A program made the translations under genes and the position numbers. From Lacrimispora algidixylanolytica (GTDB lineage Bacteria; Bacillota; Clostridia; Lachnospirales; Lachnospiraceae), in contig NZ_MCIA01000033.1 in NCBI RefSeq assembly GCF_003609635.1, forward strand, positions 1-64,000: 64,000 bases of DNA, in the 5' to 3' direction. Every line of letters begins with the position of its first letter. Within the stretch, counting starts at the first letter, position 1. A model generated the notes under the pieces. It was not told the DNA's origin and did no database searches. It was given only the letters and a program-made list of their open reading frames with translations. This document shows, piece after piece, positions 54,499-62,968 of the stretch.

Positions 54499-54545
54499 TT
54501 TGTATGATCGACTAACGTCTCAACATAGTTAGTCGATCATACAAA
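54499..54545. other. 18-bp perfect stem-loop between binding protein and permease genes
   Basis: TTTGTATGATCGACTAAC (54499-54516) and GTTAGTCGATCATACAAA (54528-54545) are exact inverted copies with an 11-base loop. No T-tract follows on either strand, so it is more probably an mRNA-stabilising or processing structure than a plain terminator. Confidence 0.75.
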
Positions 54546-54670
54546 AGTCACTTGTGTGTCAATTATGCGGGGAAGTTGTTGTGCTGCAGCTCACTGGAAC
54601 ATGAGAGCTTTGTTTTCGCTTTATAATAGGATTGTTTGTTACAGATAAGAGATATAGGAGTAGGCAATTT

Positions 54671-55561
54671 ATGAAAAAGAAAAATAAATTTCTTCCATGG
54701 GGATATAGTTTTTCCTCTATTTTATTAATCGGTTTGATTGTGGTCTTTCCGATTATTTATACCATATATATTTCGTTTACTAATATGAATCTGTATCATT
54801 GGACGGACTATGAATTTATAGCATTCAGTAATTATAGACGTGCATTAACTAAATTAGATTCGGGTTTTATGTCTGCATTATTTACTACAATCATATGGAC
54901 TGTATTAAATATGGTTATTCAAATCTTTGTTGCGTATTTGGTTGCATTGGGATTGAATGTAAAGGGACTTAAACTAGCAAGGCTATACAAGACATTGCTG
55001 ATGTTCCCTTGGGCGATGCCGGCATACGTATCGATTTTATTATGGAGAGTAGGTATGTATAATCCGCAGTATGGCCTATTAAATAAAATACTTTCAGCTT
55101 TAGGTTTTTCTAAAGTGGATTTTTTGTCAGAAAATATTCCGGCTTTTCTTTCCTGTATGGTATTGAATTTGTGGATGGCGCTGCCATTTCTTATTATGAT
55201 GATGGATGGGGCATTTCAGAGTGTGGATAATAGCTATTATGAAAGTGCAAAATTAGATGGAGCCGGATGGTGGGCACAAAACTTATATATAACAATTCCC
55301 TCGATTAAGCCTATTTTAGCACCTTCGATTATTATGACAACGTTTACCACCTTTAAACAGTTTGATATTATCTATTTATTAACGATGCAAAAAGGTTCTC
55401 TTACAGGAGCAACCCTGCAAACAGTTATTACGTATGCTCACCAAAATGCGTTTGTATCGAATAATTATGGGCTTTCATCCGCTGTTTCCATTGTGATATT
55501 TGGATTCATAATTCTATTTTCTTTATTTATCAATCGTGGAATTCGGGAGGAAAAGGCATGA
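54671..55561 (+). CDS. Maltodextrin-type ABC permease (MalF type)
   Basis: 296 residues from the ATG at 54671 with TAGGAG upstream; an in-frame TTG at 54632 lacks a site. Six membrane segments, starting SSILLIGLIVVFPIIYTIYI; EAA loop YYESAKLDGAGWWAQNLYI. It shares 4 bases (ATGA) with the next permease gene, so the two are coupled. It forms the import channel; the ATPase is not encoded in the window. Confidence 0.92.
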   Translation: MKKKNKFLPWGYSFSSILLIGLIVVFPIIYTIYISFTNMNLYHWTDYEFIAFSNYRRALTKLDSGFMSALFTTIIWTVLNMVIQIFVAYLVALGLNVKGLKLARLYKTLLMFPWAMPAYVSILLWRVGMYNPQYGLLNKILSALGFSKVDFLSENIPAFLSCMVLNLWMALPFLIMMMDGAFQSVDNSYYESAKLDGAGWWAQNLYITIPSIKPILAPSIIMTTFTTFKQFDIIYLLTMQKGSLTGATLQTVITYAHQNAFVSNNYGLSSAVSIVIFGFIILFSLFINRGIREEKA

Positions 55562-56400
55562 AGAAAAAAGCAGCAAAACGCGTAGCTGGTTTAAGTATTT
55601 TAAATTTATTTTTTATATTGATGTGTTTTATTACCTTAATTCCTATTTTATATGCATTTCTGCTTTCCATAAGCAATGAAAGCTCTGCATTTGGAAGTGG
55701 GTTCCTCTTACCCCGAAATCCTACCCTAAAAAATTATGAAGCGATCCTCTTAGAGGAGCCTTTTCTAGTTTGGCTTAAGAATTCTGTGGTTCTTAGTCTG
55801 GGAACAATGATACTTGCAATGGGAACTTCAGTGACAGCGTCATATGCATTTTCTCGTTTTCGTTTTCGGGGAAGGAATGAAATGTTAAAGCTTTTGTTAA
55901 TATTAAATGCCTTTCCACAAATTTTATCGATGTTTGCCATTTTTAGACTATTTAAAAATATGAATCTTTTAAATAATTACATAGGATTAATCCTTATTTA
56001 TGCAGGAAGCATGTGCATATTTAGCATTTGGAATATGAAAGGATATTTTGATACCATTCCAATCGAAATTGAGGAAGCCGCAAGAATAGATGGAGGAAGT
56101 CCGGGACAGATCATTTGGAAAATCATATTACCACTTGCCAGACCTTCCATTATCGTGACTGCGGTTATGGTATTAATATTTGTATGGAATGAGTATCTTT
56201 TTGCAACTACATTTTTAATGAGGGAGGAAAACTATACTCTTGCAGGTGGACTTTATCAGCTTCAAGCCAATGATTATAGCAGAAGTTGGTCTTTGTTTTC
56301 AGCAGCTGCAATATTAGTTTCGATTCCTATTTTGCTTGTATTTTTTTCTATACAAAAATATATGATATCAGGACTGACAGCAGGAGGAGTGAAAGGATAA
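55558..56400 (+). CDS. Maltodextrin-type ABC permease (MalG type)
   Basis: 280 residues, six membrane segments (LSILNLFFILMCFITLIPIL first), EAA loop EEAARIDGGSPGQIIWKI and the family-typical tail ISGLTAGGVKG. GGGAGG lies upstream inside the preceding gene. The stop shares one base with the start of the following GH13 gene (TAATG), so import and intracellular hydrolysis are tightly coupled. Confidence 0.93.
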   Translation: MKKKAAKRVAGLSILNLFFILMCFITLIPILYAFLLSISNESSAFGSGFLLPRNPTLKNYEAILLEEPFLVWLKNSVVLSLGTMILAMGTSVTASYAFSRFRFRGRNEMLKLLLILNAFPQILSMFAIFRLFKNMNLLNNYIGLILIYAGSMCIFSIWNMKGYFDTIPIEIEEAARIDGGSPGQIIWKIILPLARPSIIVTAVMVLIFVWNEYLFATTFLMREENYTLAGGLYQLQANDYSRSWSLFSAAAILVSIPILLVFFSIQKYMISGLTAGGVKG

Positions 56401-58157
56401 TGAAAAACAATATGAAGATAAATCGAGAGGCAGTCTTGCATATACCTTTATCAAATTATGCATTTGCCAATTCTGAATGTAATTTAACAATAAGAATACG
56501 CGCGCAAAAGGACAATGTGTCAGCGTGTACCTTATACTATGGTGATAGGGCTTGTAATACCACCCCCGTTATTTTTGACGAAATTTCCATGGAAATAAAA
56601 GCAAGGGATGAATATTTTGACTATTATGAGGCAACATTTGAAACGCCATTTCAACGTGTCTGCTATTATTTTAAACTACTAAATGAAGGAGAGTGGACAT
56701 ACTATTACTCAGAACGTTTTACAAAGGAGCTAGCCGTTATTTATTTAGAAGGTAACATTTTGGAAGGAAGAAGCGAGTATTATCAATATCCTTACATATT
56801 GAAAGATGAAATACCAGATGTTCCAACGTGGTTTAAAAAGGCAGTTGTGTATAATATATTTCCTGATAGTTTTACCTGCGGGGAATATAACCCACCCTCA
56901 CAACCTAAGGAAATGGTTTTAGAAAATGGAAAGGTATGTAAATCAAGATTAGGAGGAACGCTGAAAGGAATCTTTGAAAATCTGGATTATATTCAAACAC
57001 TTGGTTTTAACTGTATTTACCTTAATCCGATATTTGCGGCAGGTGAATACCACAAGTATGATTCAATTGATTATTATCATATTGATCCTTGTTTTGGAAC
57101 AAATGAGGAATTTAAAAGCTTAGTTGAAGAACTTCACAAAAGAGAGATGAAGATCATTATAGATGGAGTTTTTAATCATTGCAGTTGGGAGTTTTTTGCC
57201 TTTGAAGATGTAATGGAAAAGGGAGAAGAATCAAAGTATCTAAACTGGTTTTATGAATTAAATCTTCCGCTTCGCCGCCCGCTGTCAGAAAAGGAAAAAC
57301 CGGATTATGCCTGCTTTGCTTATGAACGCAAGATGCCAAAACTAAATACCTCAAATGAAGAGGTACAAAAATATTTTGCCAATGTAGGTGCATATTGGAT
57401 TCGTGAGTACAAATTAGATGGATGGCGATTAGATGTAGCAAATGAAATTGACAGGAATTTCTGGAGGAAGTTCAGAGAGGCAGTGAAAAGAGAAAATAAA
57501 GAAGCAATACTCATTGGAGAGGTGTGGGAGAATGCAGAAAGCTGGCTTCGCGGAGATGCCTTTGATTCTACCATGAATTATGAATTTAGAAGAATTTGCC
57601 GGGATTATATAGTCGGTGATAATAAAAATGCTTTAACTGCTGCGAAACAGCTAGAACAAATGAGGCTGCGATATCCCACCAATCTTGTAAACGGACAGTT
57701 AAATCTTTTGGATAGCCATGATGTACCCAGATTTTTATCGATTTGCAAGGGGGATCAAAGAAAATGGAAGCTGGCTTGTATATTGCTTATGCTGCTACCG
57801 GGAGTCCCTAGTTTGTTTTACGGAGATGAACAGGCAATATGCGGAATTAAGGAAAATGAGTATAGGAATCCCATGGTATGGGGGCAAAATCCGCAACTAT
57901 GCGAATTTGTGCAAAATATGATAGAGATAAGGAAGGAATATATAGAGGAAAATACTTCATATGAAGTATTATGGGAAGATACCGATGAACAAGTGCTGAC
58001 CTTTGTTAGAGAAGGAAGGAAAGGAAGGTTATTAGTAAGTTTGAATATTGCAGAGACCAGTCGGGTCTGGAAAAGGGAAGAGGGAAAAATGATTCTCACC
58101 TCCTCGAGTAATAAAGAACTTCTTGAAACAATGGGATATAAAATATATCTTATTTAG
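56400..58157 (+). CDS. Cytoplasmic GH13, neopullulanase/cyclomaltodextrinase type
   Basis: 585 residues from the ATG at 56400. No signal peptide. The N-terminal ~120 residues are a beta-rich CBM34-like domain (NLTIRIRAQKDNVSACTLYY), the mark of neopullulanases, maltogenic amylases and cyclomaltodextrinases. GH13 regions: IDGVFNHC (I), Asp345 in WRLDVANEID (II), Glu374 in LIGEVWENAE (III), Asp441 in LLDSHDVPRF (IV). It should split imported maltodextrins or cyclodextrins to maltose and glucose. It closes the starch operon begun at 51187. Confidence 0.92.
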   Translation: MKNNMKINREAVLHIPLSNYAFANSECNLTIRIRAQKDNVSACTLYYGDRACNTTPVIFDEISMEIKARDEYFDYYEATFETPFQRVCYYFKLLNEGEWTYYYSERFTKELAVIYLEGNILEGRSEYYQYPYILKDEIPDVPTWFKKAVVYNIFPDSFTCGEYNPPSQPKEMVLENGKVCKSRLGGTLKGIFENLDYIQTLGFNCIYLNPIFAAGEYHKYDSIDYYHIDPCFGTNEEFKSLVEELHKREMKIIIDGVFNHCSWEFFAFEDVMEKGEESKYLNWFYELNLPLRRPLSEKEKPDYACFAYERKMPKLNTSNEEVQKYFANVGAYWIREYKLDGWRLDVANEIDRNFWRKFREAVKRENKEAILIGEVWENAESWLRGDAFDSTMNYEFRRICRDYIVGDNKNALTAAKQLEQMRLRYPTNLVNGQLNLLDSHDVPRFLSICKGDQRKWKLACILLMLLPGVPSLFYGDEQAICGIKENEYRNPMVWGQNPQLCEFVQNMIEIRKEYIEENTSYEVLWEDTDEQVLTFVREGRKGRLLVSLNIAETSRVWKREEGKMILTSSSNKELLETMGYKIYLI

Positions 58158-58441
58158 TAAAGGAATTCCGAATGTTTTGTCGCCGTTACTCAATTTTTTC
58201 ATTTAACAACGTCCTTTGTGGTTTTGCTTAGATGTCTTATTCGTTTAGAATATAGCCGGAAAGAGCAATACCACAATAAGGACTACGGCTAATATGACAC
58301 CGTTGTGGTAAGCCGTGGTCATGAGCATCGCCGAGCCCAATGCACCTCCAATAATTTCATTAGGTTTAAAAATGATATCTTGACAAAAATATGTAGATAG
58401 TAATATTATAGTTATAACAACTAAATGAGTGAGGTGATAAT
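58158..58441. other. Gap between starch operon and MarR gene
   Basis: About 280 bases. A minus-strand open frame over 58245-58466 ends with a hydrophobic piece (GVILAVVLIVVLLFPAIF) that could be the tail of a lost membrane protein, but it has no ribosome binding site. The right end carries the MarR box. Confidence 0.4.
58409..58423. promoter_or_regulatory. MarR box upstream of the MarR gene
   Basis: ATAACAACTA at 58414-58423 (part of TAGTTATAACAACTA) recurs, in both orientations, upstream of the hydrolase gene at 58894-58926. Confidence 0.55.
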
Positions 58442-58879
58442 TTGAGTACTGAATATGATTATACAAAACTAATTGGATACAAAATAATTAAAGGTGAGGT
58501 GCTGATTAAAAGAAAGATACTCAGTACATTTATGGAAAAAGGGTATGACATTACTTTTGAGCAGTGGACCGTGCTGAACGTATTATATGAGAGTCCAGGA
58601 TTAATTCAAAGTGAAATTGCTGAAAAAACATATAAAGACAAGACAAATGTCACCAGAATACTAGATGTGCTTTCTAAAAATGGGTATGTAATAAGAGAAA
58701 ATCATGAAAAAGACAGGAGGAGCTCTTGTATTTTCCTCACAGAAAAAGGGAGTAAAATGTTTGATGATCTAATAACCTGCGTAACATCCATTAATGATCA
58801 GTTCAAGAAAGGAATAACCAATGCTGAATTGGAGGTGCTTGATAGCATTCTTGAAAGGATATGCAATAATGCGGAATAA
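58442..58879 (+). CDS. MarR family transcriptional regulator
   Basis: 145 residues with a TTG start at 58442; GAGGTGATAA directly precedes it. The winged HTH shows as PGLIQSEIAEKTYKDKTNVT then RILDVLSKNGYVIR, and ENHEKDRRSSCIFLTEKG as wing with D-R-R. It is followed 76 bases later by an alpha/beta hydrolase gene with its own copy of the same DNA box. It probably represses itself and the hydrolase. Confidence 0.9.
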   Translation: MSTEYDYTKLIGYKIIKGEVLIKRKILSTFMEKGYDITFEQWTVLNVLYESPGLIQSEIAEKTYKDKTNVTRILDVLSKNGYVIRENHEKDRRSSCIFLTEKGSKMFDDLITCVTSINDQFKKGITNAELEVLDSILERICNNAE

Positions 58880-58893
58880 ATCTTTTTGTAATA

Positions 58894-58926
58894 TAGTTGT
58901 TATATCTACTATATACATAACAACTA
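58894..58926. promoter_or_regulatory. Inverted MarR boxes upstream of the hydrolase gene
   Basis: TAGTTGTTAT (58894-58903) and ATAACAACTA (58917-58926) are perfect inverted copies with a 13-base spacer, 30 bases before the hydrolase ATG. Confidence 0.65.
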
Positions 58927-58955
58927 ATGCGTGAAAATGAGAGGAGCTATTTATC

Positions 58956-60074
58956 ATGGTAAGATTATCATTAAAGGAAAAAATAGCATTCAAGTTTGTC
59001 TTCAATGAAAAAATATATCAAAGATGGTACGGACGATTTCTATCTTTTGGGGTTGATTACTGGAGATTGAAACGTGTTATTTCTAGAATTCATAACTGGC
59101 TACAATGGTGCAGTGAGTGGACCAAGGAAGGAGATGAAGTTTATAAAAAAGGGGAAGAAGCATTAAAGGAAGGGTATAAAACTAAGGCGAAAGAAATGTT
59201 TCATGAAGCTACAGCCTGCTATCATATTGGTCAACATATATTTTTCATTGATAGTGCGCAAAAAGAAAAGGCACAGGAAAAAGCAAGAACAAGTTATAAA
59301 AGAGCAATTAGCTTATCTGATGAAGAGGATAGGCCCATATTCATTGAGATTCCTTTTAATGGAATAAAAATTCCCGGATATCTCAGACTTTCAAATTCCC
59401 CCAATATGCCGCTGGTGATTTTTGTTAACGGAATGGATAACATAAAAGAAGCTGAGGGCCATGCGCAGGGCACTGTATTCAAACAAAATGGCTTTAATTT
59501 CTTCACGTTTGACGGACCAGGTCAGGGAGAACTTTGGAAGGATATGAAATTTGATTCAAAAGAATATCATAAAGCGGTATCTGCTATTATTGACTGGTTT
59601 ATGAAACAGGACCAGTATAATATTGATTTAAGTAGAATTGCTCTAGTTGGTTTCAGCTTAGGCGGATATCTGGCACCCATGTCCACAGCTTACGATAAGC
59701 GAGTAAAATGTACCGTAGGAAACAGTGGTCTTGTTTATATAGGAGGATTAGCTGGATTGAAGCGACTTAATCCAATCTGGCAGAGAGGGGTAACCTATAT
59801 GACTGGATGTGAAACGCTGGAACAAGCTGTTAACAAATTCAACTGGGATATTGAAGATTCTCCTAATCTGCAAGTGCCACTATTATTCTATCATGCGGGA
59901 AAAGATGAGGTAATGCCATCTCCTAAAATACATGCAGATAAAATGATGAAATGGGCAAAGGGTGAAAAAATTCTTAAATATTATGAAGACGGGGAACATT
60001 GTACACAAAATCACTTGGATGAAGTATTTCCAGAAATAATTGACTGGCTAAAGGATAAATTTGAAATGCATTAA
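58956..60074 (+). CDS. Alpha/beta hydrolase (acyl-peptidase/esterase-like)
   Basis: 372 residues, GAGAGGAGC before the ATG. A helical N-terminal ~120 residues (KEGDEVYKKGEEALKEGYKT) precede the hydrolase core, as in FrsA/DUF1100-type hydrolases. The catalytic triad is visible: Ser234 in GFSLGG, Asp317 in HAGKDEVMP and His348 in DGEHC. No signal peptide. It would hydrolyse an ester, lactone or amide. Control by a MarR regulator suggests a xenobiotic or phenolic ester as trigger; that is inference. Confidence 0.87.
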   Translation: MVRLSLKEKIAFKFVFNEKIYQRWYGRFLSFGVDYWRLKRVISRIHNWLQWCSEWTKEGDEVYKKGEEALKEGYKTKAKEMFHEATACYHIGQHIFFIDSAQKEKAQEKARTSYKRAISLSDEEDRPIFIEIPFNGIKIPGYLRLSNSPNMPLVIFVNGMDNIKEAEGHAQGTVFKQNGFNFFTFDGPGQGELWKDMKFDSKEYHKAVSAIIDWFMKQDQYNIDLSRIALVGFSLGGYLAPMSTAYDKRVKCTVGNSGLVYIGGLAGLKRLNPIWQRGVTYMTGCETLEQAVNKFNWDIEDSPNLQVPLLFYHAGKDEVMPSPKIHADKMMKWAKGEKILKYYEDGEHCTQNHLDEVFPEIIDWLKDKFEMH

Positions 60075-60200
60075 ACTGTTATAGAGGTAACGTATACAGA
60101 AACTACTATGTAGCATTAGCACGGCAAATTAATGTGGGAGGTATCTATAAAAGCACCTTTAACCAGAAGAATGTTATAAGGAATATTTGGTTAATCAAAA

Positions 60201-60232
60201 AACGAGTAATCTAAAAAAATACTCGTTTTTTT
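60201..60232 (+). terminator. Intrinsic terminator after the hydrolase gene
   Basis: AACGAGTA (60201-60208) pairs with TACTCGTT (60220-60227), extended by A/T pairs, then TTTTTTTG. Confidence 0.85.
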
Positions 60233-60295
60233 GTTCTTTAAAATATGATATAATCAAAAAAAGTAATTTAATAAAATACAAAGGGGAACATACAT

Positions 60296-60985
60296 ATGAA
60301 AGAAAGAATCGTGCCGAGAATTAACACAAACTTGCGCAGTCATACAGTGATTGTTCCAGATGCTATAAATCAGGCAACAGGGATTATTATTAACGGACAG
60401 CGTGTAAAATCAATTTTATTTTCTACAGATGTCGCAATTATTGCAAATTGCAACGCTGATGCAGTCATTGCCGTATATCCGTTTACCCCCTCATTGCAAA
60501 TTACAAATGCAATTATTGATGTCTCACAAAAACCTGTTTTTGCGGGCATTGGTGGTGGCACAACCGCTGGGGCCAGAGTTCGTGAAATCGCCCTAGATGC
60601 TGAGTTACATGGAGCCATAGCAGTGGTACTCAATGCGCCAACGAAAACAGAATTTGTAAAGAGTTTATCAGAATATATTGATATTCCAATTGTATTATCC
60701 ATTATATCAATCAATGAGAATCTGGAGGAACGAATGCTGGAATCGGGAGCTAATATTGTTAACGTGTCTGGTGGAAAGAATACCGTTGAGATTATTAAGG
60801 AGTTGCGAAAGATTGATCCATCTTTTCCAATTATTGCAACTGGAGGTCCAAACAAAGCGACGGTAGAAGCAGTGATAGAAGCAGGAGCGAACGCTGTCAC
60901 CTATACACCTCCAACCAATGGTGAAATATTCAGACATATCATGGAAGAGTATCGTAAGCGTTGTGAAATAACGAATGGTCTTTGA
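60296..60985 (+). CDS. TIM-barrel phosphate-binding-type protein of unknown substrate
   Basis: 229 residues; AAAGGGGAAC lies upstream and TATAAT at 60249-60254. The sequence alternates strands and helices as in small TIM barrels. The late strand-loop pairs are ANIVNVSGGKNTVEIIKELR, IIATGGPNKATVEAVIEAGA and NAVTYTPPTNGEIF, the kind of Gly-rich loops that hold a phosphate. KPVFAGIGGGTTAGARVREI is another conserved-looking block. Similar proteins are often labelled simply as hydrolases. I cannot assign a reaction. It appears to be a single-gene unit. Confidence 0.7.
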   Translation: MKERIVPRINTNLRSHTVIVPDAINQATGIIINGQRVKSILFSTDVAIIANCNADAVIAVYPFTPSLQITNAIIDVSQKPVFAGIGGGTTAGARVREIALDAELHGAIAVVLNAPTKTEFVKSLSEYIDIPIVLSIISINENLEERMLESGANIVNVSGGKNTVEIIKELRKIDPSFPIIATGGPNKATVEAVIEAGANAVTYTPPTNGEIFRHIMEEYRKRCEITNGL

Positions 60986-61170
60986 GACTATTTATGAAGT
61001 GTTTTCTGTAACTAGTTATTATGTTTTTTATAAATAACTTGCTTGTTACGCTAAAATATTATATAATATTAGAGCTTTAGAGTTGAGAATTTGGTGTATA
61101 TTGGAAACGTTGCTACTTGCATGAACAACACAGATACTTTGCTTAATTTTATTACTAGGAGGAGCATCAA

Positions 61171-61653
61171 ATGCCAAGAAACAAATTCCAAACTATTATT
61201 TTCACTCTATTAATGACCTTTTTTATGGTGTATGTTATGATTTGCTATAATATTGCACTGGATATGGGTAACATGAAAAATCAGATATTTTTACTGGCTT
61301 TTCATGAAATGATTATTATGTGGCCAGCCGCAATTATAATTGAATTACTAATTGGTGAAAGAATCACCATGAAGTTAGCGAAAAGAATTATCGCACCGGT
61401 TATGGAGAATTCGATTTTTATTGTATTGTTGATATCAGCATTGACTGTTTGTGTGATGTGTCCAATCATGAGTCTGATTGCCGTGATACTTTTTAAAAAT
61501 CCTGGCACTGAGATCGTAGCTGTTTGGCTTAATACGGTTGTATTTAATTTTCCAATGGCTCTTATGTCACAGATTTTCTTTGTAGGACCTTTCGTACGTT
61601 TGATTTTTAATAACATTTTTAAAAGTAATTTTGAAAAGGCAGTAGTGAAATAA
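61171..61653 (+). CDS. DUF2798 membrane protein
   Basis: 160 residues, AGGAGGAGC before the ATG. Four membrane segments in two similar halves, as in DUF2798 proteins: TIIFTLLMTFFMVYVMICYN, MIIMWPAAIIIELLIG, FIVLLISALTVCVMCPIMSL and VVFNFPMALMSQIFFVGPF. The function of the family is unknown. It is monocistronic, with a terminator directly after it. Confidence 0.88.
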   Translation: MPRNKFQTIIFTLLMTFFMVYVMICYNIALDMGNMKNQIFLLAFHEMIIMWPAAIIIELLIGERITMKLAKRIIAPVMENSIFIVLLISALTVCVMCPIMSLIAVILFKNPGTEIVAVWLNTVVFNFPMALMSQIFFVGPFVRLIFNNIFKSNFEKAVVK

Positions 61654-61666
61654 TAAGGAATAATCT

Positions 61667-61695
61667 GACCTGGTAGACTGTCAGGTCTTTCTATT
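61667..61695 (+). terminator. Terminator after the DUF2798 gene
   Basis: GACCTG (61667-61672) and CAGGTC (61682-61687) form a short stem, then TTTCTATTTATT. Confidence 0.6.
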
Positions 61696-61744
61696 TATTC
61701 CGGCAGGTGCCGGATGATCTAGGAATAGAGTATCACACAGTAAA

Positions 61745-61764
61745 AGCCGGCTAATTAGCCGGCT
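61745..61764. terminator. Perfect palindromic hairpin AGCCGGCTAATTAGCCGGCT
   Basis: An 8-bp GC-rich stem with AATT at the centre; the minus-strand side continues with TTTTACTG. It probably ends the minus-strand AraC-type gene. Confidence 0.6.
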
Positions 61765-61793
61765 CTTGCTTTGTAAAATAGAGGTGGATTTTA

Positions 61794-62669
61794 CTATAAT
61801 TCCTTTACAGCCTTTAGTTCAATATATCCTCTACTTCCAAGAGGCTCTAATTGAATACGAGGATTTTCCTCATCCCAGATGAATCCCATAAAAGAGGGAT
61901 CGTATTGACTCATCGATTCTTGTAGTTCCAAAATGGCTTCGCAATAGTCGTCATCAGCAAAGGGTTCCCCTCGAAACATTAAATATTTTGCTGCTGGCAG
62001 TAAAATAGTATCAAATCCATTGGGAATCACTCCGTCATAGTCCAATGATACTTCAACACCTTGCACATATTCTGAGGTATTTGGACTTTTGTAAGCATGT
62101 GGAAGCCAAAGACAAACAGGCTCATTGCCGATGGACTTTATACTGGTAAGCAGTCCCCAGACATCACAGCCAACTTCCTCACAGTAAGCAAAATAATCCG
62201 TTGCTTTTTCTCCTCGTTTTACGATTACTTTTCTAGCAGGCTTTTCAACCAATTGGATAAATACAGTTTTTGTACGTTTCATAGGAATCTCCTTTCGAAC
62301 TGTTAGATCGCTAACTCTGTATGGAGTGAAAAGGTATAGAGGTATTGGGGTTCTTGCGTATTCTCTTGGATTGCAGCCAAACTCTCGCAGAAACGCACGC
62401 TGGTAACCATCTGTGCTGCCAAATCCAAGTTCCAAGGCAACATCAATGATTTTACAAGATTCATCTCTCAGCTTAAGTGCTGACTTAGACAGTCGAAGTC
62501 GCCGAATATAGTCAGCAGGTGTCATGTTTACATACTGAGAAAATAATCTGTGAGAATGCCAAGGAGAAAAGTTTGAAGCATTTGCCAAGTCAGCAAGTGT
62601 AATATTCTCTTGTAAGTGCTGCTCAATATAATCCTGCATTCGCCTTACGGCTGACATCTGTTCCTCCAT
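61794..62669 (-). CDS. AraC family regulator with GyrI-like effector domain
   Basis: 291 residues; the ATG at 62669 is set by AAGGAGGTGGAAA. N-terminal double HTH: NITLADLANASNFSPWHSHR and LSKSALKLRDESCKIIDVAL with GFGSTDGYQRAFLREFGCNP. The C-terminal ~170 residues are a GyrI-like effector-binding domain (RKVIVKRGEKATDYFAYCEE, VEVSLDYDGVIPNGFDTILL). Such Rob/BmrR-like regulators bind hydrophobic drugs or bile-like compounds and activate efflux or modification genes. No target lies adjacent on this strand. Confidence 0.9.
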   Translation of the reverse strand: MEEQMSAVRRMQDYIEQHLQENITLADLANASNFSPWHSHRLFSQYVNMTPADYIRRLRLSKSALKLRDESCKIIDVALELGFGSTDGYQRAFLREFGCNPREYARTPIPLYLFTPYRVSDLTVRKEIPMKRTKTVFIQLVEKPARKVIVKRGEKATDYFAYCEEVGCDVWGLLTSIKSIGNEPVCLWLPHAYKSPNTSEYVQGVEVSLDYDGVIPNGFDTILLPAAKYLMFRGEPFADDDYCEAILELQESMSQYDPSFMGFIWDEENPRIQLEPLGSRGYIELKAVKEL

Positions 62670-62826
62670 TTTCCACCTCCTTACAGCAATAATCATAACA
62701 GTAGTAAAAGAAAATCACTCGACTATTTTTGCTAATCTGTTTTTAGTTTATCACACAAGCGATACAAAAACCACAATTCTGATACCGTGATAGTCAAGCA
62801 AGAAAAGGTGCCATCCTTTTGTTTTA

Positions 62827-62855
62827 TTGACCAGTTTTCCTAAGCTATGTATAAT
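62827..62855 (+). promoter_or_regulatory. Promoter of the second AraC-type gene
   Basis: TTGACC (62827-62832), a 17-base spacer, TATAAT (62850-62855). Very close to the sigma-A consensus. The leader to the ATG is about 105 bases. Confidence 0.8.
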
Positions 62856-62968
62856 GAGAGAACGGTAGAAGAGATGCAATCCATCCAACCGGACAGAAGT
62901 GAGCAAACTATAACAGGAAAGTGTGAAGAATATCTTCTATAATACGTTATACAGGGAGGGAAGTATTG

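Noticed and set aside
58245-58466. 73-codon minus-strand hydrophobic ORF
   Set aside because: It overlaps the MarR start and operator and lacks a ribosome binding site; at most the tail of a lost membrane protein.
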